A stretch of DNA of 21,848 nt from JBBQAA01 sp038276395 (GCA_038276395.1 JBBQAA010000061.1:1-21848), one strand, 5' to 3'. Shown: positions 1 to 6,575, counted from the stretch's first letter. A program made the numbers and translations. The notes: generated by a model from the sequence alone, not told the origin.

Positions 1-546
1 CAACTGAAGAACGGCAACCACATCGAGGTGGACGGGACCATCTTCAAGGTCCTCGAGTCCCAGCACGTCAAGCCCGGCAAGGGCGGGGCGTTCGTGCGCA
101 CGAAGCTCCGCCGCGCGACCGACGGCAACGTGATCGACCGGACGTTCCGCGCGGGGGAGAAGTTCCGCGCCGTGCGCACCGAGGTCCGGCGGATGCAGTT
201 CCTCTACAAGGACGGCACCGACGCGCACTTCATGGACACGGGCTCCTACGAGCAGCTGACCATCGCCGAGGACGCGCTGGCCGAGCCGCTGCGCTTCATG
301 CGGGACTCCGACGAGGTCGAGTTGCTCTACATCGACGACGCCCCGGCCGACGTCCAGCTCCCCTCCGCCGTCGACCTCGAGGTCGCCCAGACCGACCCTG
401 GCCTGCGCGGCGACACGGTGTCGGGCGGCGGGAACAAGCCGGCCACGCTCGAGACCGGCGCGACGGTCCAGGTCCCGCTCTTCGTCAACGTCGGGGACCG
501 GGTGCGGGTCGACACGCGCACCGGCGACTACGTGTCCCGTGCGTAG
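1..546 (+). CDS. efp: Elongation factor P (5' end outside window)
   Basis: EF-P binds the ribosome between the P and E sites and relieves stalling at consecutive prolines. The reading frame is open from base 1, and 181 residues are visible. Comparison with the usual beginning (MISTN followed by xLKNG) suggests only about five residues are missing. Domain I carries the tip loop QHVKPGKGGAF; its lysine is visible residue 27, about 32 in the full protein, the position that is modified in many bacteria. The flanking PGKGG resembles the loop of actinobacterial EF-Ps reported to work unmodified, and no modification enzyme lies nearby. The two OB-like domains follow, ending in the typical VNVGDRVRVDTRTGDYVSRA. 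A GTG at 28 is in frame but would remove the first strand, so it is not the start. The gene leads the operon and its end overlaps nusB by eight bases. Confidence 0.97.
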   Translation, partial: QLKNGNHIEVDGTIFKVLESQHVKPGKGGAFVRTKLRRATDGNVIDRTFRAGEKFRAVRTEVRRMQFLYKDGTDAHFMDTGSYEQLTIAEDALAEPLRFMRDSDEVELLYIDDAPADVQLPSAVDLEVAQTDPGLRGDTVSGGGNKPATLETGATVQVPLFVNVGDRVRVDTRTGDYVSRA

Positions 547-943
547 GACCGACCAGCGCCGCCGGGCCGCCTTCGCGCTCTACCAGTCAGAGCTGACGGG
601 GAGGCCGCTGGCCGAGGTGCTCGGGATCGAGGCGCCGCGCTTCACCCGCGCGCTGGCCACCGCCACCGACGCCCGGCGGGAGGAGCTCGACGGCCACATC
701 GCCCGCCACGCGCGGGGCTGGAGCCTCGAGCGGATCGCGCCGCTCGAGCGCTCGATCATGCGCGTCGCCCTCCAGGAGATGCTCCACCCCGAGGAGTCGA
801 CGAGCGAGACGCCCATCCCGCCCGAGGGCGCGATCGGCGAGGCCGTCGCCACCGCCAAGGAGTTCTGCGGCGCCGACGCCCCGGGCTTCGTCAACGGGAT
901 CCTCGCCGCGGTGAAGACCGAGCAGGAGTCCGCGCCCGCATGA
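539..943 (+). CDS. nusB: Transcription antitermination factor NusB
   Basis: NusB pairs with NusE (ribosomal protein S10) on boxA RNA and supports antitermination and processing of rRNA transcripts. The 134-residue protein has the usual family length. It starts with the arginine-rich, RNA-binding segment (RRTDQRRRAAFALYQ), continues through the helical bundle with RIAPLERSIMRVALQEML, and ends with the typical AIGEAVATAKEFCGADAPGFVNGIL. The GTG start at 539 lies inside the end of efp (8-base overlap), implying coupled translation; no other start gives a complete N-terminal helix. The stop is shared with the next start as ATGA (940-943). Its place after efp and before xseB/ispA/dxs is conserved across Gram-positive bacteria. 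Confidence 0.95.
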   Translation: MRRTDQRRRAAFALYQSELTGRPLAEVLGIEAPRFTRALATATDARREELDGHIARHARGWSLERIAPLERSIMRVALQEMLHPEESTSETPIPPEGAIGEAVATAKEFCGADAPGFVNGILAAVKTEQESAPA

Positions 944-1128
944 GCTCGGCCGCGGAGGAGCCCGACAGGCTGCAGGCGCTGACCGCCGAGCTGACCGCCG
1001 CCGCCGAGCGCCTGCGCGCCCACGAAGGCGAGGCCGAGGAGGCCTCGGCGCTCGCCGCGGAGTGCGCGCGCCTCGCGGGCGAGGCGGCGGCCGAGCTCGA
1101 GGCCCGCGCCCGCGCCGCCGGCGCGTGA
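940..1128 (+). CDS. xseB: Short coiled-coil protein, probable exonuclease VII small subunit (XseB-like)
   Basis: This 62-residue, Ala/Glu-rich, fully helical protein sits exactly where xseB normally lies, between nusB and ispA. XseB is the small subunit of exonuclease VII, a single-strand-specific nuclease, and folds as a helical hairpin. The pattern L-x2-L-x5-ERL, then an acidic stretch, EEA-x2-L-x2-E, and LA-x3-A-x2-LE roughly follows the XseB profile, but the diagnostic segment (LE-x-G-x-L-x-LE-x-S) is not conserved, so the call rests largely on position and length. No xseA (large subunit) is present in the window. ATGA joins it to nusB and GTGA (1125-1128) joins it to the prenyl synthase, so it is clearly translated as part of the operon. 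An unrelated small coiled-coil protein is the alternative. Confidence 0.6.
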   Translation: MSSAAEEPDRLQALTAELTAAAERLRAHEGEAEEASALAAECARLAGEAAAELEARARAAGA

Positions 1129-1997
1129 GCTACCCCGACGAGCTGCGCGACCGGGTCGAGGCCTACCTCGGCGAGCTTCGCTTCGCCACCGTGCCGGGCG
1201 TCGAGGGGCTCGAGGAGGCGATGCGCTACTCGCTGCTCGCGGGGGGGAAGCGCATCCGCCCCGTGCTCGCCCTGGCCACCGCTCGCGCGCTCGACCGCGA
1301 CCCCGAGACCGTGCTCCCGCTCGCGGCGGCGCTCGAGCTGATCCACACCTACTCGCTGATCCACGACGACCTCCCGGCGATGGACGACGACGACCTGCGC
1401 CGCGGGCGCCCGACGTGCCACCGCGCGTTCGGGGAGAACGTGGCGATCCTGGCGGGGGACGGGCTCTACGCGGAGGCCTTCCGGCACGTGCTCGGCCGCC
1501 AGGCCGGCGAGCCCGCGCACGTGCTCGCGACCGTCCGCGACCTCGCGGCGGCCACGGCGGCGGACGGCATGGTCGGCGGCCAGTACCTCGACATCGCGGG
1601 CGTGGGGGAGGGGTCGGAGGGGCTGCGCCGCATTCACGAGCTGAAGACCGGGCGGCTCATCTGCGCCTCCGTGCTCTGCGTACTGGTCCTTGAGGGCACC
1701 CCGCCCGGGCCTACACTCGATGCGTTCGCGGCCTTCGCCTCGGAGCTCGGAATCCTGTTCCAGATCGTTGACGACATCCTCGATGTGACCGGCACCGACG
1801 CCGCGCTCGGCAAGCCGAGCGGCTCCGACGAGCGCCAGGGCAAGCGCACCTACGTGAGCGCCTACGGCCTGCCCGAGGCGCGCGCGCTCGCGGCCGCGGC
1901 GCACGCGAGCGCCCGGCGCCACCTGGCCGCCGCGGCACCCGTCGGCGCCCCCGACCTCGAGCGCGTCACCGACTTCATCTTCTCGCGCCCCTCATGA
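1125..1997 (+). CDS. ispA: Short-chain polyprenyl diphosphate synthase (farnesyl/geranylgeranyl type)
   Basis: A trans-isoprenyl diphosphate synthase that condenses IPP with allylic diphosphates to give C15 or C20 products for quinone, carotenoid or lipid-carrier synthesis. I use the GTG at 1125, which overlaps the upstream stop as GTGA and yields 290 residues, the usual family length. A frame open from 1062 would add 21 arginine-rich residues of no family character. Visible motifs are GGKRIRP (IPP binding), the first aspartate-rich motif DDLPAMDDDDLRRG with the four-residue DDxxxxD spacing of bacterial FPP-type enzymes, the ELKTGRL loop, the second motif QIVDDILD, and the C-terminal GKPSGSDERQGKRTYV. 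Product chain length cannot be fixed from the sequence alone. The stop overlaps dxs (ATGA), coupling precursor synthesis to chain elongation. Confidence 0.93.
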   Translation: MSYPDELRDRVEAYLGELRFATVPGVEGLEEAMRYSLLAGGKRIRPVLALATARALDRDPETVLPLAAALELIHTYSLIHDDLPAMDDDDLRRGRPTCHRAFGENVAILAGDGLYAEAFRHVLGRQAGEPAHVLATVRDLAAATAADGMVGGQYLDIAGVGEGSEGLRRIHELKTGRLICASVLCVLVLEGTPPGPTLDAFAAFASELGILFQIVDDILDVTGTDAALGKPSGSDERQGKRTYVSAYGLPEARALAAAAHASARRHLAAAAPVGAPDLERVTDFIFSRPS

Positions 1998-3931
1998 GCC
2001 GCCTGCTCGACACGATCGACGGCCCCGCCGACCTCCGGAAGCTCTCCGACGGCGAGCTGACCCGGCTCGCCCAGGAGGTCCGCGAGCACATCATCGACAC
2101 CGTGGGAGAGATCGGCGGCCACTTCGGCGCCAACCTCGGCACCTGCGAGCTCGCCGTCGCGCTGCACTCCGTGCTCGACTCGCCGCGGGACAAGATCCTC
2201 TGGGACGTCGGCCACCAGGCCTACCCGCACAAGATCCTCACGGGGCGCCGCGACCGGCTGCCGACGATCAGAAAGCACGGCGGCCTTGCGCCCTTCTGCG
2301 CGATCCACGAGTCCCCGCACGACATCATGGGCGCGGGGCACGCCTCGACCTCGATCGGCTACGGCGTCGGGCTCAAGGAGGCCATGCGCCAGGGCATCGG
2401 GGAGGGCGGCCGCGTCGTGGCCGTCATCGGCGACGGGGCGATGACCGGTGGCGTCGCCTTCGAGGCCGTCCACCAGGCCGGCGGCCTGAAGACACCGCTC
2501 GTCGTCGTGCTGAACGACAACGGGATGTCGATCTCCCCGAACGTCGGCGCGCTGTCCGGCTACTTCAACCGCGTGCGGCTGAACCCGAAGCTGTGGAAGG
2601 CGCGCGAGGGCGTCGAGGAGGGCCTGACCCACCTGCCCGGTCCGCTCGGCGACCTCGTCGAGCGCCTCGGGCCGCAGTTCAAGGAGTCCATCAAGTCCTT
2701 CTGGGCGCCCGGGCTGTGGTGGGAGGAGCTCGACTGGGCCTACACCGGCGTCGTCGACGGCCACGACGTCCACGCGCTGCGCCGCGCGCTCAAGGAGGCG
2801 CTGGCCGCCGAGCGGCCGGTCGTCGTGCACATCTCGACGGTCAAGGGCAAGGGCTTCGAGGCGGCCGAGTCCGGGGGCCTCGAGGGCATGGAGAAGTGGC
2901 ACGCGGCCAAGCCGAACTCGATCGCCGACCGGATGCCCGCGGCGGTGCGGGCCGCCAAGCCGGGTGCCAAACCGGCAATCCCCCAGTACACGAAGGTCTT
3001 CGGCGAGGCCCTGCTGGCCGAGGCCCGCCGTGACGAGCGCGTCATGGGGATCACCGCGGCGATGAACACCGGCACCGGCCTGGACATCCTCCAGAAGGCC
3101 ATGCCCGAGCGCTACTTCGACGTCGGGATCGCCGAGCAGCAGGCGATCCTCTTCGCCTCGGGCCTCGCGCTGCAGGGCGCGAAGCCGGTGGCGGCGATCT
3201 ACTCGACCTTTCTGCAGCGCGCCTACGATCAGATCGTCCACGACGTCTGCCTGCAGCAGCTCGACGTCACCTTCTGCCTCGATCGCGCCGGGCTCGTCGG
3301 GGACGATGGCCCGACCCACCACGGCGCGTTTGACATCGCCTACCTGCGCTGCCTACCGAACATCGTGCTCGGCGCGCCGCGCGACGAGGCCGAGCTCGTC
3401 CATCTGCTCCACACGGCGATCGCCCACGACGGGCCGATCGCGCTGCGCTACCCGCGCGGCGAGGGCGTCGGGGTCCCGCTCCCGGCCGCGCCCCGGCTCC
3501 TCCCGATCGGCCAGGGGGAGATCCTCCGCGAGGGGACGGGCGTCGCCCTGCTCGGCTACGGCACCGGCGTGCAGAAGGCGCTCGCGGCGGCCGAGCTCCT
3601 CGCCGAGGGCGGCCTCGAGGCGACGGTGGCCGACGCGCGCTGGGCCAAGCCGCTCGATGCCGCCCTGTGCGCCCAGCTCGCCGCCGAGCACGAACTGCTC
3701 GTCACCGTGGAGGAGGGCGTCCTGGCCGGCGGCTTCGGCTCGGCGGTGTGGGAGACGCTCTCCGACGCCGGGATGACGCCACGAATCCTCCGCGTCGGCC
3801 TGCCCGACGCCTACGTGACCCACGGGGCGCCGAAGCTCCTCCACGAGGACGTCGGCTTCACCGGCGCGCGGATCGCCGAGCGGATCGAGGCGGCCGTCCA
3901 GGATCCGCAGTCCGCGCTCGCCGGCCGCTGA
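1994..3931 (+). CDS. dxs: 1-deoxy-D-xylulose-5-phosphate synthase
   Basis: The first enzyme of the MEP pathway: thiamine-diphosphate-dependent condensation of pyruvate with glyceraldehyde 3-phosphate. The protein is 645 residues, a normal length. Visible are the N-terminal GGHFGANLGT with the catalytic histidine (43), WDVGHQAYPHKILTGRRD, the ThDP/Mg motif GDGAMTGG (147-154) with LNDN, DVGIAEQQ carrying the cofactor-activating glutamate, LDRAGLVGDDGPTHHGAFD, and YPRGEG for substrate phosphate. One oddity: the segment that reads PFPWRGES in E. coli reads PFCAIHES here (100-107), so the arginine equivalent to E. coli R99 is isoleucine 104. Start ATG 1994 overlaps the ispA stop. It is the last gene of the operon; no clear U-tract terminator follows. 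Confidence 0.96.
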   Translation: MSRLLDTIDGPADLRKLSDGELTRLAQEVREHIIDTVGEIGGHFGANLGTCELAVALHSVLDSPRDKILWDVGHQAYPHKILTGRRDRLPTIRKHGGLAPFCAIHESPHDIMGAGHASTSIGYGVGLKEAMRQGIGEGGRVVAVIGDGAMTGGVAFEAVHQAGGLKTPLVVVLNDNGMSISPNVGALSGYFNRVRLNPKLWKAREGVEEGLTHLPGPLGDLVERLGPQFKESIKSFWAPGLWWEELDWAYTGVVDGHDVHALRRALKEALAAERPVVVHISTVKGKGFEAAESGGLEGMEKWHAAKPNSIADRMPAAVRAAKPGAKPAIPQYTKVFGEALLAEARRDERVMGITAAMNTGTGLDILQKAMPERYFDVGIAEQQAILFASGLALQGAKPVAAIYSTFLQRAYDQIVHDVCLQQLDVTFCLDRAGLVGDDGPTHHGAFDIAYLRCLPNIVLGAPRDEAELVHLLHTAIAHDGPIALRYPRGEGVGVPLPAAPRLLPIGQGEILREGTGVALLGYGTGVQKALAAAELLAEGGLEATVADARWAKPLDAALCAQLAAEHELLVTVEEGVLAGGFGSAVWETLSDAGMTPRILRVGLPDAYVTHGAPKLLHEDVGFTGARIAERIEAAVQDPQSALAGR

Positions 3932-4035
3932 ACTCCTGCGCGCCCGCCCGTCGGATGGGCGAAACATTGCGTTCCCGTGAAGAATCGCCGCAAAGGCGTT
4001 ACTCCCGCCGCGTTTCTCCGTAGGTATAGGTAGGA
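3932..4035. other. Intergenic gap after dxs
   Basis: About 100 bases between dxs and the small zinc-ribbon gene. It holds a weak five-base-pair hairpin (3945-3961) without a T-run, so it is not a convincing terminator. The end (4021-4034) is purine-rich with TAGGTATAGGTAGG, which can act as ribosome binding site for the ATG at 4036. The segment is less GC-rich than its surroundings, as expected of a promoter/leader, but I cannot fix a -10 hexamer. Confidence 0.4.
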
Positions 4036-4215
4036 ATGCCGAGATTGCGCTGCACCGAGCCGGTCTGCCGCCACGAATGGACGGAGGCCCGCCACCCCCG
4101 CCAGCCCCGCTGCCCGCGCTGCGGCGGCTTCTGGGTGCGGGTCTGCGCGCCGCGGGCCGCGCCGGTTCCCCACGGGCGGGGGCGCCGTACCTCCGCCACG
4201 CGCTCCCTCCGGTAG
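4036..4215 (+). CDS. Small zinc-ribbon protein (59 aa)
   Basis: An open frame of 59 codons from ATG 4036 to TAG 4213-4215, preceded by a purine-rich AGGTAGGA ribosome binding site. It encodes RCTEPVCRHEW (Cys6, Cys11, His13) followed about 14 residues on by CPRCGGFWVRV (Cys26, Cys29). Two paired cysteine knuckles followed by GG and an aromatic strand are typical of a compact zinc ribbon. The remaining 25 residues are basic, Arg/Pro-rich and probably disordered. Third codon positions are overwhelmingly G or C, as in neighbouring genes. I do not recognise the family or a function; nucleic-acid or protein binding is only a guess. A second, broken copy lies at 4495-4685, which supports this having been a real gene. 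It may be co-transcribed with dxs or have its own promoter. Confidence 0.6.
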   Translation: MPRLRCTEPVCRHEWTEARHPRQPRCPRCGGFWVRVCAPRAAPVPHGRGRRTSATRSLR

Positions 4216-4494
4216 CCGGCTCCGCGCCCGGGCGTCGGCCTCGCCGTCAGGCGCCGAGCTGAGGACCTCGACCTCGACCTCGACGTGGGCGCGGGCCGCC
4301 CGCGCCAACCCTCGGTCCTTCGCGGCCAGCGGCTCTCCGAGCTTGCGCGAGGGCGACGAACAGGCCGTCCGACCCTCCGGATCCGCGCCCGGTCGTGGGA
4401 GCGGCGCGAGAACCTGACCCCCGCGCGTCCGGACGTCCGCCAGAAGCGGTCGCGACCGCTCGCATCGCGCCGGTTCCCCGCCGATCGTCCGGGC
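4216..4494. other. Spacer between the two zinc-ribbon copies
   Basis: About 280 bases with no gene I can support. It contains a short tandem hexamer (ACCTCG repeated three times, 4264-4281) and a CGCGCCGGTTCCCC block near 4467 that also occurs inside the first copy near 4158, showing that homology between the two units extends in patches beyond the cysteine-encoding core. Open frames on both strands here are long only because the GC content removes stop codons. Confidence 0.45.
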
Positions 4495-4685
4495 ATCCCC
4501 AACCTGCACTGCACCGAGCCGGTGCGCCGGCACACCTGGTCCGAGCGCAGCCAGGCCGCGATGCCCGCTGCCCGCGCTGCGGCGGCTTCTGGGTGCGGGT
4601 CGACGCGGTCGCCCCGGGCACGGCGCGGGCGCGCAGCCTCTCGCCCGGCCTCGCCGTCCGGCCCGTCAGGCTCTCCTACCGGTAG
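4495..4685 (+). pseudogene. Decayed duplicate of the small zinc-ribbon gene
   Basis: This is a second copy of the gene at 4036-4215. The position equivalent to the start codon is ATC (4495-4497). The stretch CACTGCACCGAGCCGGT... encodes HCTEPVRRHTW, in which the second cysteine is replaced by arginine. A net one-base loss between 4510 and 4564 then throws the frame off. After the shift, 38 bases (4564-4601) are identical to 4106-4143 and would encode RCPRCGGFWVRV in another frame. Homology resumes at the 3' end, where both copies finish with a ...CCGGTAG stop (4213-4215 and 4683-4685). Missing start, lost cysteine and frameshift together indicate a pseudogene. A sequencing error could explain the frameshift but not all three defects. 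Confidence 0.65.
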
Positions 4686-4930
4686 CACCGGGACCGCGGC
4701 GCGCCCACCTCGAGTTCTACGTGCCGCCGGTCGTAGGGCGCGGGCGAACGAGTGCCGCCGTGCCCTCGGCCGTCGCGGTCTTGTCGCGGGCGGGCCGGGG
4801 GCCGTCGCTTTGTCGCCCTGCGCCCGCCGGAGGAGCGTCCGATCGACAAAACCGTCGTGGGGCGACAGGTTCGTCGACACCGCGGCCTCGCGCGGCGCGC
4901 GGTAAACGAAGCGACGCATACCGGTCCGGG
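4686..4930. other. Gene-poor segment before the terminator
   Basis: Roughly 245 bases with no supportable gene on either strand. There is a long-range complementary pair, TGTCGCCC (4811-4818) and GGGCGACA (4860-4867), with a 41-base loop, and a mildly AT-richer tract near 4840-4925 (CGACAAAACC, GTAAACGAAG). A tRNA-like GGTTCGTCGA occurs near 4868, but no cloverleaf can be built around it. A non-coding RNA is possible but unsupported. Confidence 0.35.
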
Positions 4931-4963
4931 AAAAAGAAACGGCCCGCACAGGGCGGGCCGTTT
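4931..4963 (-). terminator. Rho-independent terminator for the minus-strand membrane-protein gene
   Basis: Perfect 11-base-pair stem (AAACGGCCCGC, 4937-4947, pairing with 4953-4963) around a five-base loop. Read on the minus strand the stem is followed by TTTCTTTTT (complement of 4931-4939), a classical U-tract. It lies about 50 bases beyond the stop of the gene ending at 5015. On the plus strand only three T's follow, so it may also weakly stop transcription coming from the zinc-ribbon region. It is the clearest intrinsic terminator in the window. Confidence 0.9.
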
Positions 4964-5014
4964 CCGGGAGGAGAGACGTATCTCTATATGTGATCTATGG
5001 GATGAAAGATGGGT

Positions 5015-5362
5015 TCAGCGGGCGGCGCTGTAGCGGGTCGTGAGCACGAGTGCCGTCTGCAGGAGGGCGGCGCCGGCGAAGACGAGCGCCGCCCGGGGGT
5101 CACCGGTCAGCCCGAGCGCGCCGCCGGCGGCGATCAGGCCGATCGAGAGGCCGATGTCGTTGGCGTGGTGGGCGGAGATCGAGCCGCGGGAGGGATCGAC
5201 CGTCCCGAGGGCGGCCCCGATGATGAGCGCGCCGGCAAGGACGCCGATGACGAGCGCGGCGGCGCTCAGCCCGAGCCCGAGGGGGGCGAGCATGACAGCG
5301 AAGCCGAGCAGTAGCTCAAGGGCGCCGTGCGTGGAGAGGGAGATGAGCCGGAAGGTCGTCAT
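5015..5362 (-). CDS. Four-helix integral membrane protein of unknown function
   Basis: From ATG 5362 (minus strand) the protein has 115 residues and about four hydrophobic helices: LISLSTHGALELLLGFAVML, LSAAALVIGVLAGALIIGAAL, a middle one after the polar HHAND turn (IGLSIGLIAAGGALGL), and ALVFAGAALLQTALVLTT. I do not recognise the family. It resembles small four-helix inner-membrane proteins such as SPW- or DoxX-like types in size and layout only. The frame stays open upstream to GTG 5413, but the extra 17 residues would place the CRP-type palindrome (5399-5414) inside the coding region, and hydrophobic sequence only begins after Met18, so I prefer 5362. A strong terminator follows. The palindrome upstream suggests cAMP/CRP-family control. 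Confidence 0.75.
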   Translation of the reverse strand: MTTFRLISLSTHGALELLLGFAVMLAPLGLGLSAAALVIGVLAGALIIGAALGTVDPSRGSISAHHANDIGLSIGLIAAGGALGLTGDPRAALVFAGAALLQTALVLTTRYSAAR

Positions 5363-5368
5363 CGCGAA

Positions 5369-5374
5369 AGGATG
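5369..5374 (-). promoter_or_regulatory. Possible -10 element of a leaderless promoter (membrane protein gene)
   Basis: On the minus strand CATCCT lies six bases before ATG 5362. This fits the [T/C]AnnnT-N6-9-start pattern seen before several genes here. If transcription begins at the A of the ATG, the CRP-type palindrome is centred near -44. No -35 hexamer is evident, as expected for an activator-dependent promoter. Confidence 0.3.
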
Positions 5375-5398
5375 GTGCCCGGCGAACGCCCGTTCCAC

Positions 5399-5414
5399 TG
5401 TGACCTGCATCACA
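5399..5414. promoter_or_regulatory. CRP/FNR-family operator, TGTGA-N6-TCACA
   Basis: The 16 bases TGTGACCTGCATCACA match the consensus half-sites of cAMP-receptor-protein regulators exactly; the flanking C and G extend the palindrome to 18. Mycobacterial CRP and corynebacterial GlxR recognise this same TGTGA-N6-TCACA pattern. It lies 37 bases upstream of the preferred ATG (5362) of the minus-strand membrane protein and downstream of the small gene ending at 5465, so the membrane protein is the obvious target. Activation versus repression cannot be told from sequence. Confidence 0.7.
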
Positions 5415-5464
5415 GGCGTGGCGCCTTGTTCACATCGGCGCCGCGGAGCGGGCGCGTGCGCCTC

Positions 5465-5740
5465 TCAGTGCCGCTTCGGCGGGCGGCGCGCGGCGCCCTT
5501 GCCCGCCTTGACGACGAGCGCCCGCACGCGGGCCCGATCGGCCTGCGGCACGTTTCCGGGCCGCCCCCGTGAGCCCCGGAGGATCTGGCTGAGCTCCGAG
5601 CGCTCGGCCGGTGTCAGCGCGCTCCATCCGCCCCGCCCGCGGTCGACTACCTGCCGCGCGACCCGGTAGTAGGTGACCCAGGGCGTCACGCGGCCACCGA
5701 GCCGGCGGGCGGCGGCGCCGATGAGCGGGTTCGGCGACAT
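5465..5740 (-). CDS. Small basic protein of unknown function (91 aa)
   Basis: A 91-residue, arginine-rich protein translated from ATG 5740 on the minus strand. It begins MSPNPLIGAAARRLGGR, continues with an aromatic/basic helix (TPWVTYYRVARQVVDRG), then GWSALTPAERSELSQILRGS, GRPGN and a final basic helix ending in KGAARRPPKRH. The LTPAER...GRPGN layout looks like a small conserved actinobacterial protein, but I cannot assign a function; the charge suggests nucleic-acid association. No membrane segment is present. It is transcribed divergently from tlyA across a 46-base gap. On its own strand, GACACT lies eight bases before the ATG and could serve as a -10. About 100 bases separate it from the membrane-protein gene downstream, with the CRP-type site between. 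Confidence 0.65.
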   Translation of the reverse strand: MSPNPLIGAAARRLGGRVTPWVTYYRVARQVVDRGRGGWSALTPAERSELSQILRGSRGRPGNVPQADRARVRALVVKAGKGAARRPPKRH

Positions 5741-5773
5741 CGCCTCAGAGTGTCACCCGACGGGCCTCCGGGC

Positions 5774-5779
5774 TAACGT
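5774..5779 (+). promoter_or_regulatory. Probable -10 element of tlyA, leaderless arrangement
   Basis: TAACGT matches the actinobacterial TAnnnT -10 and lies seven bases before the GTG start at 5787, so the transcript would start at or within a base or two of the start codon. TGTCAC at 5751-5756, 17 bases upstream, is a possible weak -35. No Shine-Dalgarno sequence precedes the GTG, consistent with a leaderless mRNA. Confidence 0.5.
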
Positions 5780-5786
5780 GCCCTCC

Positions 5787-6575
5787 GTGGCCCGCACGCG
5801 TCTCGACACGCTGCTGGCCGAGCGCGGGCTCTTCCCCTCGCGCTCGCGGGCCGCGGCGTCGGTCATCGCGGGGGAGGTCCGCCTGGGCGCCGATGGCCGC
5901 CGGGCCGAGAAGCCGGGGATGCTCGTGACCCCGGACGTCGAGCTGTCCGTCGCCGAGGCCCCGGCCTTCGTCTCCCGCGGGGGCAGGAAGCTCGCCAACG
6001 CCCTGCACGCGCTCGGGATCGACCCGGCGGGGCGGCGCTGCCTCGACGCCGGCGCCTCGACGGGCGGCTTCACCGACTGCCTGCTCCAGCGGGGCGCGGC
6101 CCACGTGATCGCCGTCGACGTCGCCTACGGGGAGCTGCACTGGTCCCTGCGGACCGACCCGCGGGTGACCGTCCTCGAGCGCACGAACGCCCGCGCGCTC
6201 GAGGCCGCCGCGCTGCCCTTCTCCCCCGAGCTCGTGACCGCCGACCTGTCCTTCGTCTCGCTCGGGAAGGTCCTGCCCGCGCTGCTCGCCCTGACGGCCC
6301 CCCGCTTCGACCTCCTCGCTCTCGTCAAGCCGCAGTTCGAGGTCGGACGCGGGCGGGTGGGGAAGGGCGGCGTCGTGCGCGAGCCCGCCGAGCGCCGCGC
6401 CGTGATCCTCGACGTGGCGCGGTGTGCGGCCCGGCTCGGCGCGAGCGTCCAGGGCTTCGCCTCCTCCGGCCTGCCCGGGCCGAAGGGGAACCTCGAGACG
6501 TTCCTGTGGGCCGCGGAGGGCGACCGCCCAGGGCTTGCGGACCTCGAGGCCGCCGCGCGCGAGGTCGAGCCGTGA
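5787..6575 (+). CDS. tlyA: TlyA-family rRNA 2'-O-methyltransferase
   Basis: TlyA methylates ribose 2'-OH of cytidines in rRNA (16S C1409 and 23S C1920 in mycobacteria) and thereby affects capreomycin sensitivity. With the GTG start at 5787 the protein is 262 residues, near the mycobacterial length; an upstream in-frame extension has no family similarity. An N-terminal S4 RNA-binding domain (about 3-60, RLDTLLAERGLFPSRSRA) is followed by FVSRGGRKLANAL and the SAM-binding DAGASTGGFTDCLL (87-100). The catalytic K-D-K-E set is visible as Lys68, Asp153, Lys181 and Glu237, each one position off the mycobacterial numbering I recall (69, 154, 182, 238). The stop overlaps nadK (GTGA). A probable leaderless promoter precedes it. 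Confidence 0.93.
   Translation: MARTRLDTLLAERGLFPSRSRAAASVIAGEVRLGADGRRAEKPGMLVTPDVELSVAEAPAFVSRGGRKLANALHALGIDPAGRRCLDAGASTGGFTDCLLQRGAAHVIAVDVAYGELHWSLRTDPRVTVLERTNARALEAAALPFSPELVTADLSFVSLGKVLPALLALTAPRFDLLALVKPQFEVGRGRVGKGGVVREPAERRAVILDVARCAARLGASVQGFASSGLPGPKGNLETFLWAAEGDRPGLADLEAAAREVEP

Noticed and set aside
1862..3322. A 486-codon minus-strand open frame opposite ispA and dxs
   Set aside because: It is an antisense shadow of dxs with no domain or plausible start context.
3945..3961. Terminator after dxs
   Set aside because: The stem is only five base pairs and no T-run follows.
4264..4281. Tandem ACCTCG hexamers as a possible repeat array
   Set aside because: Only three units of a short, composition-biased sequence, which is expected by chance in this DNA.
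4860..4885. A possible tRNA T-arm (GGTTCGTCGA)
   Set aside because: No matching acceptor, D-arm or anticodon stem can be formed around it.
3811..4949. Long open frames on both strands across the dxs-membrane gene gap (for example 4285-4905 plus, 3999-4949 and 3811-4533 minus)
   Set aside because: They are Arg/Pro/Ala-rich without motifs, overlap each other in several frames, and run into dxs. The only convincing coding signal in the gap is the cysteine-paired frame at 4036-4215.
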